Source: Oscarella lobularis
Lineage: Eukaryota > Porifera > Homoscleromorpha > Homosclerophorida > Oscarellidae
Assembly (NCBI RefSeq): GCF_947507565.1
Contig: NC_089186.1
Coordinates: forward strand, 1,984,001-2,048,000
DNA: 64,000 nt
Reading direction: 5' to 3'
The first letter of the stretch is position 1; each line of letters begins with the position of its first letter. Below, in pieces: positions 61,201 through 64,000 of the stretch. The notes under the pieces were generated by a model, which was not told where the DNA came from, did not search any database, and was given only the letters and a program-made list of their open reading frames with translations. The position numbers were made by a program, and so were the translations under genes.

Positions 61201-64000
61201 AGGGCCTAAACTTTGATTCTAGGGGCCTAAATACTAAATTGAGGGCCTAAATTTTGATTCTAAGGGCCTAAATATTAAATTGTAGGCCTAAACTTTGATT
61301 CTAAGGGCCTAAATATAAAATTGAGAGCCTAAACTTTGATTCTAAGGGCCTAAATACTAAATTGAGGGCCTAAATTTTGATTCTAAGGGCCTAAATATTA
61401 AATTGAGGGCCTAAATTTTGATTCTAAGAACCTAAATATTAAATTGTAGGCCTATACTTTGATTCTAAGGGCCTAAATATTAAATTGAGGGCCTAAACTT
61501 TGATTCTAAGGGCCTAAATATAAAATTGAGAGCCTAAACTTTGATTCTAAGAGCCTAAATATTAAATTGTAGGCCTAAACTTTGATTCTAAGGGCCTAAA
61601 TATTAAATTGTGGGCCTAAACTTTGATTCTAAAGGCCTAAATATAAAATTGAGGGCCTAAATTTTGATTCTAAGGGCCTAAATATTAAATTGTAGGCCTA
61701 AGCTTTGATTCAAAGAGACTAAATATAAAATTGAGGGCCTAAACTTTGATTCTAATGGCCTAAATACTAAATTGAGGGCCTAAACATTGATTCTAAGGAC
61801 GTAAATAAAAAATTGAGGGACTAAACTTTGATTCTAAGGGCCTAAATATTAAATTGTAGGCCTAAACTTTGATTCTAAAAGACTAAATATAAAATTGAGG
61901 GCCTAAATACTAAATTGAGGGCCTAAATTTAGATTCTAAGGGCCTAAATATAAAATTGAGGGCCTAAATTTTGATTCTAAGGGCCTAAATATTAAATTGT
62001 GGGCCTAAACTTTGATTCCAAAGGCCTAAATATAAAATTGAGGGCCTAAACTTTGATTCTAAGGGCCTAAATATAAAATTGAGGGCCTAAATTTTAATTC
62101 TAAGGGCCTAAATATTAAATTGTAGGCCTAAACTTTGATTCTAAGGGCCTAAATATAAAATTGAGGGCCTAAACTTTGATTCTAAGGGTGTAAATACTAA
62201 ATTGAGGGCCTAAATTTAGATTCTAAGGGCCTAAATATAAAATTGAGGGCCTAAATTTTGATTCTAAGGGACTAAATATTAAATTGTAGGCCTAAACTTT
62301 GATTCTAAGGGCAGAAATATAAAATTGAGGGCCTAAACTTTGATTCTAAGGGCCTAAATATAAAATTGAGGGCCTAAACTTTGATTCTAAGGGCCTAAAT
62401 ACTAAATTGAGGGCCTAAATTTTGATTCTAAGAGCCTAAATATTAAATTGTAGGCCTAAACTTTGATTCTAAGGGCATAAATATTAAATTGAGGGCCTAA
62501 ACTTTGATTCTAAGAACCTAAATATTAAATAGTGGGCCTAAACTTTGATTCCAAGGGCCTAAATACTAAATTGAGGGCCTAAACTTTGATTCTAAGGGCC
62601 TAAATATAAAATTGAGAGCCTAAACTTTGATTCTAAGGGCCTAAATACTAAATTGAGGGCCTAAATTTTGATTCTAAGGGCCTAAATATTAAATTGTAGG
62701 CCTAAACTTTGATTCTAAGGGCAGAAATATTAAATTGAGGGCCTAAACTTTTATTCTAAAGGCCTAAATATTAAATTGTGGGCCTAAACTTTGATTCTAA
62801 GGGTCAAAATATAAAATTGAGGGCCTAAACTTTGATTCTAAGGGCCTAAATACTAAATTGAGGGCCTAAACTTTGATTCTAAGCACCTAAATATTAAATT
62901 GAGGGCCTAAACTTTGATTCTAAAGGCCTAAATATTAAATTGTAGGCCTAAACTTTGATTCTAAGGGCCTAAATATTAAATTGAGGGCCTAAATTTTGAT
63001 TCTAAGGGCCTAAATATTAAATTGTGGGCCTAAACTTTGATTCCAAAGGCCTAAATATAAAATTGAGGGCCTAAACTTTGATTCTAAGGGCCTAAATATA
63101 AAATTGAGGGCCTAAATTTTAATTCTAAGGGCCTAAATATTAAATTGTAGGCCTAAACTTTGATTCTAAGGGCCTAAATATTAAATTGTAGGCCTAAACT
63201 TTGATTCTAAGGGCCTAAATATTAAATTGTGGGCCTAAACTTTGATTCCAAAGGCCTAAATATAAAATTGAGGGCCTAAACTTTGATTCTAAGGGCCTAA
63301 ATATAAAATTGAGGGCCTAAATTTTAATTCTAAGGGCCTAAATATTAAATTGAGGGCTAAATTTTGATTCTAAGAACCTAAATATTAAATTGTAGGCCTA
63401 AACTTTGATTCTAAGGGCCTAAATATTAAATTGAGGGCCTAAACTTTGATTCTAAGGGCCTAAATATAAAATTGAGAGCCTAAACTTTGATTCTAAGGGC
63501 CTAAATATTAAATTGTAGGCCTAAACTTTGATTCTAAGGGCCTAAATATTAAATTGTGGGCCTAAACTTTGATTCCAAGGGCCTAAATATAAAATTGAGG
63601 GCCTAAACTTTGATTCTAAAGGCCTAAATATAAAATTGAGGGCCTAAATTTTGATTCTAAGGGCCTAAATATTAAATTGTAGGCCTAAGCTTTGATTCAA
63701 AGAGACTAAATATAAAATTGAGGGCCTAAACTTTGATTCTAAGGGCCTAAATACTAAATTGAGGGCCTAAACTTTGATTCTAAGGGCCTAAATATAAAAT
63801 TGAGGCCCTAAACTTTGATTCTAAGGGCCTAAATATTAAATTGTGGGCCCAAACTTTGATTCTAAGGGCCTAAATATTAAATTGAGGGCTTAATTTTGAT
63901 TCTAAGGTCCTAAATATTAAATTGTAGGCCTAAACTTTGATTCTAAGGGCCTAAATATTAAATTGAGGGCCTAAACTTTGATTCTAAGCACCTAAATATT
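58250..64000. repeat. 41-bp minisatellite array, about 140 units, inside an STT3B intron
   Basis: Uniform head-to-tail array from about 58250 to the window end. Each 41-bp unit is made of two related halves that both start GGGCCTAAA: a 21-bp half with ACTTTGATTCTAA and a 20-bp half with TATTAAATTGA. Unit variants include ATTGTAGG, ATTGTGGG and ATATAAAATT forms, ordered in blocks. Single-half units occur (for example near 61885-61920). No gene or foreign insertion interrupts it. Because STT3B exons end at 58224 and the gene lacks its first third here, the array must fill one intron. Confidence 0.95.

Noticed and set aside
58250-64000. Telomere-like reading of the array (TTTAGGC on the minus strand)
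   Set aside because: The motif occurs once per half unit inside a 41-bp period, is not a simple 5-8 bp telomere repeat, and the array is flanked by STT3B exons.
58250-64000. CRISPR-like spaced repeats
   Set aside because: Units are contiguous with no unique spacers, and the surrounding DNA is eukaryotic.

Overview
The window is nuclear DNA of a compact animal genome. Nearly every gene is split by short, AT-rich GT-AG introns (mostly 40-110 bp, often ending in runs such as TTATTTATTGATTTTTTCTAG). Genes sit about 4 kb apart on both strands, and several pairs share short divergent promoters. A filamin-type protein, a tektin, arylsulfatase K, a Cdh1-type APC/C activator, CARD and Death domains and a gag-protease fossil all point to a metazoan. 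The gene density, the tiny introns and the unusual CARD-ankyrin-ROC-COR-Death genes suggest an early-branching animal, most plausibly a sponge of homoscleromorph type. That is an inference; no species marker was found.

Layout. 1-4360: two tandem serine hydroxymethyltransferase genes (the first cut by the window edge). 4499-7623: bifunctional PAPS synthase. 7743-10139: a NIFK-like nucleolar RNA-binding protein and the SLC35B1 transporter, divergent. 10140-12840: gene-poor stretch with hairpins, a 58-bp minisatellite, ~302-bp repeats with palindromic heads and one doubtful gene. 13100-17338: V-ATPase subunit a, divergent from FZR1/Cdh1 (17723-19150). 19744-20781: short three-repeat filamin. 21111-24447: arylsulfatase K and an ACBD5-like tail-anchored acyl-CoA-binding protein. 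24619-27950: tRNA-Val and molybdenum cofactor sulfurase, with an intron-bearing tRNA-Thr nested in one of its introns. 28061-38794: tandem death-fold genes. 38867-40630: a MOCOS fragment, a foldback element and a gag-protease fossil. 40961-43092: sulfite oxidase. 43253-48957: YME1L i-AAA protease, an intronless aerolysin-family gene, and a decayed 3' copy of YME1L. 49843-50220: a TIR transposon with a 9-bp target duplication that carries a RecQ-like leader. 51023-52606: tektin-2. 52827-55622: intronless secreted PA14+GH63 protein. 55778-58224: 3' two thirds of the oligosaccharyltransferase catalytic subunit STT3B. 58250-64000: a 41-bp minisatellite of about 140 units that fills an STT3B intron and runs off the window.

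Functional links. Four genes concern sulfur: PAPS synthase activates sulfate, arylsulfatase K removes it from glycans, MOCOS matures molybdoenzymes and sulfite oxidase is itself a molybdoenzyme. STT3B and the GH63 protein lie side by side and both concern N-glycans by family. The most unusual items are the intronic megabase-style satellite in STT3B, the kinase-less DAPK-like CARD/ROC/Death genes, the RecQ-carrying TIR element, and the aerolysin-type gene lodged between a protease gene and its own broken copy. All exon joins were read by eye from splice signals and protein similarity recalled from memory; no alignment was run.
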